Part shown: piece after piece, positions 1 to 6,879 of the stretch
Layout: every line of letters starts with the position of its first letter
Numbering within the stretch: position 1 is the first letter of the stretch
Source of the DNA: an uncultured Clostridia bacterium
Lineage (GTDB): Bacteria > Bacillota > Clostridia > Christensenellales > UBA1242
Assembly (NCBI GenBank): GCA_947631485.1
Contig: CANRLJ010000015.1
Location: 1 to 11,949, forward strand
Reading direction: 5' to 3'
DNA length: 11,949 nt
Program-made: the position numbers and the translations under genes
Notes under the pieces: generated by a model
Databases searched by the model: none
Seen by the model: only the letters and a program-made list of their open reading frames with translations
What the model was told of the DNA's origin: nothing

Positions 1-2307
1 TGAAACTTCAATCATTGCCATTTTGATTATGTCAGACGCTGTTCCTTGCAAAGGCATGTTCATAGCAACCCTTTCGCCAAATTTTCGGATGTTTGCGTTT
101 GAGGACACAATTTCTGGAATATGTCTGATTCTTCCAAAATACGACCTGATATAGGAGTTTTGTTTGGCAAACTCAACATTCCCGTCCATGAAGGTCTTTA
201 TTTTTGGATAGCGGTCAAAATAACTGTCAATATAGTTTTTTGCCTTAAAACGCGAAGTCTTAATGTTTTGAGAAAGCCCAAAGTCACTTATTCCATAAAT
301 AATGCCAAAATTCACCGCTTTTGCATCACGCCTTTGCGCCGCTGTGACCTCTTCAACAGGCACTCCAAAGATTTCGCTTGCGGTTTTTGTGTGGATATCA
401 ACACCCTTTTTGTATGCATCAATCATGCTTTCTTCGTCCGCCAAATTTGCAAGAAGTCTGAGTTCAATCTGATTGTAGTCCGCCGAAATAATCTCTCCGT
501 CAGCATATTTTGAAATGAAAATCTTGCGGAGATTTCGCCCTTCCTCATCTCTGGTTGGTATGTTTTGCATGTTTGGCTCAGAACTTGACAGTCTTCCTGT
601 GGATGTCAGAGTTTGATTGAAGACAGTGTGAACAACATCTCCTGTCGTTTCACAAATCGACTCATACACCTTTATATATGTGCTTATCAGTTTGCTTATC
701 TTTCTGTAGGAAATAATCAATTCAACAATTTCGTGTTGCCACCTTATGTCGTCAAGTATGGCAAAATTTGTTGACTGCTTTTTGTTGTTGTAAGACTTCA
801 GACCAAGTTTGTCAAAAAGAATAAATGCCACTTGCTTTGGCGAATTTATATTAAAACTTTCGCCGGCAAGAGAATATATTTGCTCAACAAGTTCATTAAG
901 TTCGGCGTCATATTTTTGGCTGAGACTGTCCAACATCTGTTTGTCAACCTTAAAGCCCTCGCCCTCCATGTCTGCCAAAACACTTACAAGAGGAATTTCG
1001 ATGTCATAATAAATTTTGTCAACCTTGTTCTCAACCATCCTCTTTTCAAGTTCAATTTTTTGATTTATAAACTCATTAACGCCGCAAGAAGGCATCTTTG
1101 GAAGCCCTGCATACAAAACATATCTTGCAATGTCAAGGTCAAAGAAATTGACAAGCGAGATGTTCAGATTTTTCAGAATTTCCATGTCGTTTTTGGAATT
1201 TTCAGTGATTTTCACAATGTTTTCATTTTCAAAAACAGGTTTAAACTCCCTCAAAACATCGTCAACATCAATCGTCTGAGAAAACAAATCCAATTCTTTT
1301 TTAAGATAGAATATTTCCTGCCCAGAGACGGCAAATTCCAAGTTTTTTAGGTCGATGCAAAACAAATTATTCACACTTTGGCACAACTCTTTGACTTGTT
1401 GGAGGTTTTCAAGACAAGTCCTTTTTGCCTCTTCCTTTTGAGAGTGAACGCCAACCCCAAAGATGTCTTTTCGATTTGTAAGACTTCTGAAATCCCACTT
1501 TTCAAAAAAGTCTCTAAGTTCTTGCGAAAATGGGAAGGAATATGTGAAATCTTGCATTTTATACTCAAAATCACAGTCCGTTTTGATTGTGGCAAGGGTC
1601 TTTGACATGAAGGCAGAGTCCTTGCCGGCAACCAACTTTTCCTTCAACTTGCCCGTTATGTCATCGATGTGATTGTAAATGTTTTCGACATCCTCATATT
1701 GTTCAAGCAAACTGAGTGCCGTCTTTTCGCCAACGCCCAAAACCCCAGGGATATTGTCAGACGCATCACCCATAAGCCCCTTCAAATCGATGATTCCCTT
1801 TGGTTTTAGGTGAAATTTTTCAAACAAAAACCCCTCGTCATATTTTTCGATGTCCGTGACACCCTTCTTTGTCAACCAAACCGTTGTGTTTTTGTCTATG
1901 AGTTGAAGCAAATCTCTGTCTCCCGACACCAATATATTTTGATTGGAAGAATTTTTTGCAAGCGTGCCAATGATATCATCAGCCTCAATGCCTGCTTTTT
2001 CAAGAACTTTGATGCCCATCTTTTCAAGCATCAATTTGATTATTGGAAATTGCGCAATAAGGTCTGGAGGAGTTTCCTTTCTCTTGGCCTTATATCCATC
2101 ATAAATTTCATTTCTGAAAGTCTTCCTTGCATGGTCAAATGCCACAGCAATATATTCTGGCCTCTGCTCAACAATAAGTTTGACAATCAGGTTTGCAAAG
2201 CCAAAGACCGCCCCTGATGGCTGTTTTTCTCTATTAGATAAATAGGGCATTGCGTAATATGCCCTATTTGCCAAACTGTTTCCGTCAATGATAATAAATT
2301 TTTCCAC
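1..2307 (-). CDS. polA: DNA polymerase I, 3' end cut off by window edge
   Basis: This is the replication and repair polymerase that removes RNA primers and fills gaps. The visible 769 codons read without a stop. The N-terminal 5' nuclease domain (about 1-290) has the start IIIDGNSLANRAYYA, the acidic cluster EADD (108-111), GDRDLLQL (129-136) and the helix-hairpin-helix GDASDNIPG with D181 and D184. The middle domain keeps only a degenerate 3'-5' exonuclease: where DxE is expected it reads IDLK (D319, K321), as in other non-proofreading Gram-positive enzymes. The polymerase domain has motif A DYNQIELRLLA (from D610) and the O-helix RRDAKAVNFGIIYG (from about 654). The last roughly 100 residues, including the HDE motif, lie outside the window. 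I chose the GTG at 2307 because it matches the usual family N-terminus; a GTG at 2316 is also in frame just after a stop. No strong Shine-Dalgarno is visible. It follows the 107-aa membrane gene by 17 bp and is probably cotranscribed with it. Confidence 0.96.
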   Translation of the reverse strand, partial: MEKFIIIDGNSLANRAYYAMPYLSNREKQPSGAVFGFANLIVKLIVEQRPEYIAVAFDHARKTFRNEIYDGYKAKRKETPPDLIAQFPIIKLMLEKMGIKVLEKAGIEADDIIGTLAKNSSNQNILVSGDRDLLQLIDKNTTVWLTKKGVTDIEKYDEGFLFEKFHLKPKGIIDLKGLMGDASDNIPGVLGVGEKTALSLLEQYEDVENIYNHIDDITGKLKEKLVAGKDSAFMSKTLATIKTDCDFEYKMQDFTYSFPFSQELRDFFEKWDFRSLTNRKDIFGVGVHSQKEEAKRTCLENLQQVKELCQSVNNLFCIDLKNLEFAVSGQEIFYLKKELDLFSQTIDVDDVLREFKPVFENENIVKITENSKNDMEILKNLNISLVNFFDLDIARYVLYAGLPKMPSCGVNEFINQKIELEKRMVENKVDKIYYDIEIPLVSVLADMEGEGFKVDKQMLDSLSQKYDAELNELVEQIYSLAGESFNINSPKQVAFILFDKLGLKSYNNKKQSTNFAILDDIRWQHEIVELIISYRKISKLISTYIKVYESICETTGDVVHTVFNQTLTSTGRLSSSEPNMQNIPTRDEEGRNLRKIFISKYADGEIISADYNQIELRLLANLADEESMIDAYKKGVDIHTKTASEIFGVPVEEVTAAQRRDAKAVNFGIIYGISDFGLSQNIKTSRFKAKNYIDSYFDRYPKIKTFMDGNVEFAKQNSYIRSYFGRIRHIPEIVSSNANIRKFGERVAMNMPLQGTASDIIKMAMIEVS
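2240..2269 (-). other. Perfect 11-bp inverted repeat (hairpin) inside the start of polA
   Basis: Plus-strand arms aaatagggcat (2240-2250) and atgccctattt (2259-2269) are exact reverse complements separated by 8 nt. In the polA mRNA they would form a hairpin over codons about 13-23, some 38 nt after the start codon. The repeat encodes part of a conserved stretch (RAYYAMPYL), so coincidence is possible. It could affect early elongation or mRNA stability. The structure is seen directly; any function is speculation. Confidence 0.5.
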
Positions 2308-2324
2308 AGTAGTCACTCACAAAT

Positions 2325-2648
2325 TTACAAAGTCAAAGCACTTGCGACAGCCTTGCCACCAAAAAGACCATAGATGAAATCAGGTGCTGCAAGAACAACC
2401 ACATAGCAAATGATTGCAACAATCAAAGCGATGAAAAATGCCGTTTTCAAAGGGCTTCCTGCAAAGTTTACAAGTGCAAAGCAGAAGATGATTGCCACAC
2501 CGCCAAAGTTTACAATCAAATTGAAATATTTTTCAAACCAACCCATGTTTATATTCCAATTTGCTTCCACTTTCAAGACATTTATAACCAAGAAGCAAAT
2601 ATAAACGATTGATAAAACAGACAATATCGTGTAAAGTATTTTCTTCAT
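2325..2648 (-). CDS. Small membrane protein of unknown function (107 aa)
   Basis: I do not recognise the family. The protein has three likely transmembrane segments, about residues 4-24, 42-63 and 68-90, with a short basic N-terminus (MKK) and a hydrophobic C-terminus ending SALTL. The start is well supported: a very strong ribosome binding site (GAGGAGGGG) lies just upstream of the ATG at 2648, and a near-consensus promoter precedes it. It lies 17 bp before polA, so it is probably the first gene of a two-gene transcript. It sits next to the phage-head operon but is separated from it by a terminator and has its own promoter, so I place it with the host genes. A role as a further holin-like protein cannot be excluded from topology alone. 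Confidence 0.8.
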   Translation of the reverse strand: MKKILYTILSVLSIVYICFLVINVLKVEANWNINMGWFEKYFNLIVNFGGVAIIFCFALVNFAGSPLKTAFFIALIVAIICYVVVLAAPDFIYGLFGGKAVASALTL

Positions 2649-2669
2649 ATCCCCTCCTCTAACGTTTTT

Positions 2670-2698
2670 ATTATATCATATAACAAGCACAATTTCAA
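2670..2698 (-). promoter_or_regulatory. Sigma-A type promoter for the 107-aa gene and polA
   Basis: On the minus strand, a -35 box TTGAAA (2693-2698) and a perfect -10 box TATAAT (2670-2675) are separated by exactly 17 bp. The predicted start lies near 2663, giving a short leader that contains the strong ribosome binding site of the 107-aa gene. The promoter begins about 12 bp beyond the T-tract of the preceding phage-operon terminator, so the two transcripts are cleanly separated. Confidence 0.85.
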
Positions 2699-2709
2699 GC
2701 AAAAACCAT

Positions 2710-2743
2710 AAAAAAAGAACCACAACAGCAGTTTGTGGTTCTT
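2710..2743 (-). terminator. Rho-independent terminator ending the phage-head operon
   Basis: Arms aagaaccacaa (2715-2725) and ttgtggttctt (2733-2743) form a perfect 11-bp stem with a 7-nt loop. On the minus strand the stem is followed by a run of seven U (complement of 2710-2716). It lies about 30 bp downstream of the stop of the last phage gene. The A-rich 5' side fits the minus orientation; it is unlikely to matter for plus-strand transcription because no plus-strand gene ends here. Confidence 0.9.
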
Positions 2744-2774
2744 CGTATGCATATTTATACATTTTTACAAATAA

Positions 2775-3041
2775 TTATTCGTCATTTTTGTCATCTTCGT
2801 CGTCGTCACTCTCTTCGTCTATGTCATCAACCTCATCGTTTGTGTTTGGTTTCTTGTCAGACAAACTGACAATTCCAAAAACGGCAAGAAAGCCGGCAAC
2901 AGACATAACACAATCCTCAACAACTTCGTTTTGAACTTCAAATCCAAAGGCCTTTCCAAGTGAAGTAAGCAGCATCACAAGTGCGGCAGACAAACTCACC
3001 CAAAAGCCATAAGATTTTATTCTTTTAAAAAAGTTCTTCAT
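2775..3041 (-). CDS. Phage holin-like protein with acidic tail (88 aa)
   Basis: It is a probable small membrane-permeabilising protein. Two transmembrane segments (about 13-28 and 45-60) flank a short loop, after a basic amphipathic start (MKNFFKRIKSYGFW). The layout and the FWVSL/GIVS motifs resemble the phi-LC3-type holin family; this is a recollection-based match. Residues 69-88 form an extreme acidic tail with 15 Asp/Glu of 20, where typical holins end in a few charged residues. I chose the ATG at 3041 rather than 3047 because GGGAGG directly abuts the 3047 ATG but is 6 nt from the one at 3041. The gene overlaps the preceding holin gene by 17 bp, is last in the operon and precedes the terminator. 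No endolysin is nearby. Confidence 0.72.
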   Translation of the reverse strand: MKNFFKRIKSYGFWVSLSAALVMLLTSLGKAFGFEVQNEVVEDCVMSVAGFLAVFGIVSLSDKKPNTNDEVDDIDEESDDDEDDKNDE

Positions 3042-3258
3042 GTTCATCCTCCCGATTTAATTGGTTTTTAATTTCTGTTATATCTTGTTTCACATCATCA
3101 AGCGTCTTCAAACTGTCCGTCAAAGTTTCGATGGTTTTCAAGTATTTGTTTTCCCGTTTCGAACTGTCTTTCAACTGATAGAAAAACAAAAAGACAAACA
3201 GTGTTGCAAAGATGCCGTTGCTGACAACAATGCTAACAATCTCTTTCCAAATATCCAT
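3025..3258 (-). CDS. BhlA/UviB-type holin-like protein (77 aa)
   Basis: The protein has one N-terminal transmembrane helix (about 7-28, hydrophobic stretch IVSIVVSNGIFATLFVFLFF), then a basic patch (KDSSKREN) and a long charged helix (about 38-70) likely to form a coiled coil. This architecture and length fit the BhlA/UviB family of phage- and bacteriocin-associated holins of Bacillota, in which the protein inserts in the cytoplasmic membrane and helps release the particle or toxin. The start codon lacks a clear Shine-Dalgarno and lies inside the preceding 38-aa ORF, so translation may be coupled. It overlaps the next holin-like gene. The family match is by pattern only. Confidence 0.75.
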   Translation of the reverse strand: MDIWKEIVSIVVSNGIFATLFVFLFFYQLKDSSKRENKYLKTIETLTDSLKTLDDVKQDITEIKNQLNREDEHEELF

Positions 3259-3349
3259 CTTTTTTTATGTCCAGCAAATTTTTAATCAGCCTTAGTTCTC
3301 GACTTCTATTTGCCTTTAAAAAGAGATTTGTATTGTCAAAAAATTTCAT
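3233..3349 (-). CDS. Possible coupled micro-ORF (38 aa)
   Basis: A short open frame starts at an ATG overlapping the TGA of the 497-aa gene (ATGA at 3346-3349) and ends at TAG (3233-3235), overlapping the start of the BhlA-like gene by 26 bp. The product begins MKFFDNTNLFLKANRSRELR and is basic, leucine-rich and probably helical in its second half. No Shine-Dalgarno is visible, so it would depend on termination-reinitiation. Evidence for a real gene is that it exactly fills the only gap between two operon genes and keeps the start/stop overlap seen elsewhere in the operon. Evidence against is its length and lack of a recognisable family. It may serve only to carry ribosomes to the weak downstream start. 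Confidence 0.4.
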   Translation of the reverse strand: MKFFDNTNLFLKANRSRELRLIKNLLDIKKDGYLERDC

Positions 3350-4839
3350 GACAACACATCATAAACAATCATTGGTTTTTGAATATAGCATTGTTGTTGA
3401 GTGGAAAAGATAAATTGAAAGTTTCTTCCGTAAATACAAGCTTTCTGGCGCTGTTCTTTATCTGAGGCATCAAAAGAATACATCTTTGTCTCCTCATCCG
3501 AAACAATCGTCAGCGTGCAAGGAAAATGTGTCGTCAAGACGATTTCTTTAATCTTTTTTCGCTTGCCTTTTGCGTTTAAATCGGTTTCAAATGAAGTCCA
3601 AGATTTTTCTGTTTCATCTCCGAAAATTGTTCCAGAATAATCAAGATAGCCTAGTCTTTGCGTGTAAACACTGTTAAAGCAAACACAAAGTTCGTTCATA
3701 AAAGGGCTGTCAATAGGCAGGATTTTTTGAACGTCAACTCCCCTGCAAAGATTCAGCGAAAATGTCTCTATGTCAAGTTCAAAAAGAGCGTTGTTTACAT
3801 ATTCTCCATTTTCGCACCCCACCTTAATTCCGTCATTAAAGTTGCATCTTGTTGCAAAATAAAACTTTCCGTTCAGGCAAGCAACTGCAGCCTTTTCGTT
3901 TTCCAAATTTTTGAAATAAACGTCATATTCTTCAGCTATTTTGCTTACAGAATTTCCGTTGAAGGCATACAGCCCGTCTCGAGTTGCAAAGAATATTCTG
4001 TCCCCGCAAACGCAGACGGTATTTTCATAGATTTTTGAAGGTGACCTATACAGATGAGTGAAGGAAAAATCATCATTTGCGGTGTAAATTGACAATTTTG
4101 TGATGCCAAACTCTCTGAATAAATATACATAATCATTAAAGGTAATCACCATGTTAAAAGTGCCGACATTGTCCAAAAACTCAATGGTTTTGCTGGCGCT
4201 GTCGTCCCACTCCAACAGGTTTTTGTTTTTTGTATAAACAAGTGTGTTTTGGTTTGTATTTGTGATTCCAAAAAAGTTGTCATAGTGAACGGCACAGGAA
4301 ATCATTGGAGGAACATTTTGATATTTTCCGTTTAAGCCAGAAAGAAATGCAATCATCCCGCTGCTTGTGAAAAACAAACTTGCGTCCTTGTTGTTCACCC
4401 TATAAAAACACTGATAGGTTGGATATGAAGGCAAGTCATATTGAGGAACAACAAAGAAGTTGTATTCGTTCACCAGAGGAATCCCCCAAAGTTTGTTTTG
4501 GCTGTCAATGACAAACAAACTGTATGTGTGACGCTTCAAGTTGTCGGAATACCAGCGATTCAGCCACATCCCACAGACCTTGTCCACAGAATCTGACAAA
4601 TCCACCAGATGCCTCTCGGGCCCTTCATAGTCTTCCATAACCGCAAACGGCTTGAAGCCTATGCCTGTCTTTAGCGCCCCGTCAACATAGGTCAGATTAT
4701 AAAAATTTTTACACTGGCAAGGTTGGCAAACATAGTCGTCCTTATTTGAAACAACACCCTCGTCGAAGATTGAAAACATCAAGTTTTTTTCTTTTGTTTT
4801 TGGATGTTTTTTCAGATTTTTATAGAATATCAAAGCCAT
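3346..4839 (-). CDS. Putative head-completion/tail-hub protein, gp10-like (497 aa)
   Basis: No family is certain. The length, the position after the neck-like gene and the composition (many short beta strands with aromatic and Gly/Asp turns, such as GDRIFFATRDGLYAFNGNSV, a blade-like repeat) resemble the packaged-DNA stabilisation protein gp10 of P22-like phages (about 470 aa), which joins the portal/neck to the tail needle. The resemblance also includes an FGITKLSIY segment at the place where gp10 has a similar strand. A cysteine cluster, CQPCQC, lies near residues 39-44. The gene overlaps the stop of the 184-aa gene by 10 bp. AAGGAG abuts the ATG at 4839 with no spacing, so the in-frame TTG at 4833, with normal spacing, may be the true start. 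No signal peptide is visible, which argues against a secreted or cell-wall protein. Confidence 0.6.
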   Translation of the reverse strand: MALIFYKNLKKHPKTKEKNLMFSIFDEGVVSNKDDYVCQPCQCKNFYNLTYVDGALKTGIGFKPFAVMEDYEGPERHLVDLSDSVDKVCGMWLNRWYSDNLKRHTYSLFVIDSQNKLWGIPLVNEYNFFVVPQYDLPSYPTYQCFYRVNNKDASLFFTSSGMIAFLSGLNGKYQNVPPMISCAVHYDNFFGITNTNQNTLVYTKNKNLLEWDDSASKTIEFLDNVGTFNMVITFNDYVYLFREFGITKLSIYTANDDFSFTHLYRSPSKIYENTVCVCGDRIFFATRDGLYAFNGNSVSKIAEEYDVYFKNLENEKAAVACLNGKFYFATRCNFNDGIKVGCENGEYVNNALFELDIETFSLNLCRGVDVQKILPIDSPFMNELCVCFNSVYTQRLGYLDYSGTIFGDETEKSWTSFETDLNAKGKRKKIKEIVLTTHFPCTLTIVSDEETKMYSFDASDKEQRQKACIYGRNFQFIFSTQQQCYIQKPMIVYDVLS

Positions 4840-5384
4840 CTCCTTTTTGGCATGATGTGCTCTCCATGTTTGCGACTGAGCATAAACAGACTTTGCTTAA
4901 ATCTTTCTTCCCAAATGTCCGCCTCTTCGCCAAGCCCATCGACAAGCAAATATTCACTTGCAACGCCATAGGCATAAACTCTTGCAGAAAGCCCACACAT
5001 AAACGCAACTTCGTCGTTCAAAGTCAAAGTTGCGGGCAGAAAACTGTATGTTATGCTTTTTGCACAGCCCTGCACCTCAACAAACTCTGGAAACAACTTA
5101 AATTTCAAATTAAAGCCAAATCTGTTTTTAACTTCATAGACATGCACCACTTTTTGCTTTAACTGTGAAAAGTTTATGATGGAATTTTTCACAGAAATTT
5201 CTTCGGTGGTTAAAAACGGCAAATAGTCGCTTGCAATCTCCTCGTTGACCAAGTTGAAGCATCTGACCATTGTGTCCAATTTTTCCTGTTCTCTTTCTGT
5301 GAAACTATCTGATGAAAGTTTGTTTAAGATTTCCTTTTCACCAACAAATTCACAAACCAATTTTAAAATATCTTTAACTGTCAT
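4830..5384 (-). CDS. Neck/adaptor-like head-completion protein (184 aa)
   Basis: It probably binds the portal ring from below, as gp4/gp6-type adaptors do; this is inferred from gene order (after coat, before the gp10-like gene) and from the fold suggested by the sequence. The N-terminal 55 residues are helical, residues 70-125 are strand-rich (VVHVYEVKNRFGFNLKFKL, ending LPATLTLNDE), and residues 126-170 are helical (ARVYAYGVASEYLL, WEERFKQSL). It ends with a basic PKRRWL motif. A longer frame is open to 5456, but the ATG at 5384 has an excellent ribosome binding site (AAGGAGAAACTTT) and fits the 11-bp overlap with the preceding gene's stop. I recall similar proteins in Clostridial phage-like loci but cannot verify that here. 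Confidence 0.6.
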   Translation of the reverse strand: MTVKDILKLVCEFVGEKEILNKLSSDSFTEREQEKLDTMVRCFNLVNEEIASDYLPFLTTEEISVKNSIINFSQLKQKVVHVYEVKNRFGFNLKFKLFPEFVEVQGCAKSITYSFLPATLTLNDEVAFMCGLSARVYAYGVASEYLLVDGLGEEADIWEERFKQSLFMLSRKHGEHIMPKRRWL

Positions 5385-5694
5385 AAAGTTTCTCCTTAAA
5401 GTCGTCCAAAACCTGTTTGACCACCATCTTCTCTCGCCTGGCATTGTGTTCGTCAATCATTTTGAAGATTTCGTCACTGTTGCACACCCTTGTCTTCAAG
5501 GCCAAATCAATCGTTCTCTCGTCGAGTGTGTCATACGGAATTGTCAAACAATAAGTCTTTTTCAGTTGATTGTGGCTGTGAAGTTCGAATGTGTTTTTGC
5601 TCAGATTTCTCACAACAAAATAACTTTTATCAATCGCTTTAAGGCGTTTTACGATGTCAAGGCAGTCACTTTTGATTTCAAACAACTCTCTCAT
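5374..5694 (-). CDS. Conserved-looking phage operon protein, unknown function (106 aa)
   Basis: I cannot assign a function. It is a small soluble alpha/beta protein: a helix at the start (FEIKSDCLDIVKRLKAID), a strand-rich middle (SYFVVRNLSKNTFELHSH, CLTIPYD) with a conserved-looking LDERTIDLALKTRV segment, and a charged helix to the end (about 75-106). Its place directly after the coat gene, 15 bp downstream, is where many phages encode head-decoration, connector or head-completion proteins. The start has only a weak ribosome binding site (GTGGTG), unlike its neighbours, which suggests lower expression than the coat. Its last codons carry the ribosome binding site of the 184-aa gene. Confidence 0.7.
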   Translation of the reverse strand: MRELFEIKSDCLDIVKRLKAIDKSYFVVRNLSKNTFELHSHNQLKKTYCLTIPYDTLDERTIDLALKTRVCNSDEIFKMIDEHNARREKMVVKQVLDDFKEKLYDS

Positions 5695-5709
5695 AACAAC
5701 ACCACGGAT

Positions 5710-6867
5710 TTATGCTTCAGGAACGGTTGTAGAAAGTCCAGTAACATGTCCCACACCAGATGGCTTATGGCAAAGAAGTTCAGTGTATTTGACAAGTGTA
5801 GCCGAAAATGCTGCTTTTGTTGGGTCTTGTTTCAAAACTCTGCCGCTTTCGTCCTCAAGCCACTTCCAATCACCAAGTTCATAGAAGACAAAATCGTTTG
5901 TGTTAAGGAAATAGCACTCGCCGTCAGCAACATAGTTTGTAGGAACAATAGGAGTTCCAAAATGAGTGATGACTTTCATGCCATCTTCCAAAGTTGTGTA
6001 TTCGATGTTTTTGTTGTAGATTGTCAAATATTTTTGATAGAGTCTTTTAAGTTTGTAAGAGCAGTTGATGAAGTTTACATTTGTTCCATTAACTTCAAGG
6101 TCGTCAATGATTGATTGAACATAGTCCTCGTCAAAAGCCTCTTCTGTGGCAGTGTAGTTTTGAGCGTTCATAACAGGATATTCCTCTCTGTTCACGCCAT
6201 AAAGGTCGCCCTTTCCAACAATCGCCTTCAAGCCCAAAATTTCGCAGTCCTTAGAGCCCTGAACATAAATTTTGTCGTTTGTTGTGATTTCCTCTTGTGT
6301 GTCAAGAACAATCTTTTTGGTATTGTAATCAACACTCTTTACTCTGACATTTTTTGCAACAGTTTTTGTCTCGTTGATTATGTCAACATACATGCCAGGA
6401 ACAATTCCACCAACATTGTCAACAGTGATGCTGCTTGAAGAGTTTGTCAGTTGCCCAAGAAGGCCTGTTCCGTCTCCATACAACATCCTTGAAAGATTGA
6501 AGATGCTGGCTTTTAAAAGGCTGTCCATCCCATCTTGCAAAAGATTTACAAAAGAGTTCACATCAGAAGAAGAGCAACGAATTGCCTTGTCGCTGATTTC
6601 AAACTTTCCATAAAGGTTTTTCAGTGGAGCAACAAATGAAAGATATGGCGTGTCAACCCCATTTGGAAGGTCGCTTGTTTCCAAGCCTGCCATCACCCCA
6701 CCGTTGATTCCGATTGGAGCAACAACTCGCACTTCTTTTCCAACAATGTTTCTGGTGCTTCTTTTTATTCTGCTGAAAAGTGGATTTGTTTTTGCGTTGA
6801 TTTGGTCAGCAATAACACCCAAATAAACGTCCTTAAGTACATTTTCTGCACTCTTTAATGTAACCAT
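5710..6867 (-). CDS. Major capsid (coat) protein, P22/HK97 fold (385 aa)
   Basis: This is the shell-forming subunit of an icosahedral head. The assignment rests on the order portal-scaffold-coat and on recognisable coat features: an N-terminal arm (1-45), a conserved GLETSDLP segment (61-68), a long helix (about 103-131) ending in MLYGDGTGLLG (128-138), a beta-rich insertion (about 145-208, with VPGMYVDI and DKIYVQGS) like the I-domain of P22-type coats, and a C-terminal segment (GDWKWLEDESGRVLK, then KAAFSATLVKYTELLCHKP) typical of Bacillota phage coats. At 385 aa it is somewhat shorter than P22 coat (430 aa). No protease gene and no cleavable delta domain are seen, consistent with protease-free P22-like assembly using the separate scaffold. 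The ribosome binding site is strong (AAAGGAGAAAAATT). A deletion or frameshift is not evident, so the protein should be able to fold. Confidence 0.9.
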   Translation of the reverse strand: MVTLKSAENVLKDVYLGVIADQINAKTNPLFSRIKRSTRNIVGKEVRVVAPIGINGGVMAGLETSDLPNGVDTPYLSFVAPLKNLYGKFEISDKAIRCSSSDVNSFVNLLQDGMDSLLKASIFNLSRMLYGDGTGLLGQLTNSSSSITVDNVGGIVPGMYVDIINETKTVAKNVRVKSVDYNTKKIVLDTQEEITTNDKIYVQGSKDCEILGLKAIVGKGDLYGVNREEYPVMNAQNYTATEEAFDEDYVQSIIDDLEVNGTNVNFINCSYKLKRLYQKYLTIYNKNIEYTTLEDGMKVITHFGTPIVPTNYVADGECYFLNTNDFVFYELGDWKWLEDESGRVLKQDPTKAAFSATLVKYTELLCHKPSGVGHVTGLSTTVPEA

Positions 6868-6879
6868 AATTTTTCTCCT

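Noticed and set aside
832..1350. A 172-codon open frame on the plus strand
   Set aside because: It is antisense to the central part of polA, whose own frame is continuous with clear motifs on both sides. The translated product is Phe/Asn-rich with no domain.
3256..3268. A run of seven A on the minus strand before the BhlA-like start, as a frameshift site
   Set aside because: A -1 slip from the 38-aa frame does not enter the holin frame; a +1 shift would be needed, which this heptamer does not promote. The run is more simply an A-rich leader.
5245..6114. A 289-codon open frame on the plus strand
   Set aside because: It lies antisense to the 184-aa, 106-aa and coat genes, begins with TTG without a good ribosome binding site, and its product (rich in Phe, Cys, Val, Asn) has no recognisable domain. 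It is a shadow of the minus-strand coding.
5710..6867. Encapsulin instead of phage coat
   Set aside because: Encapsulins lack a portal and scaffold; here both are adjacent, and the coat has an insertion domain and C-terminal motifs of phage coats.
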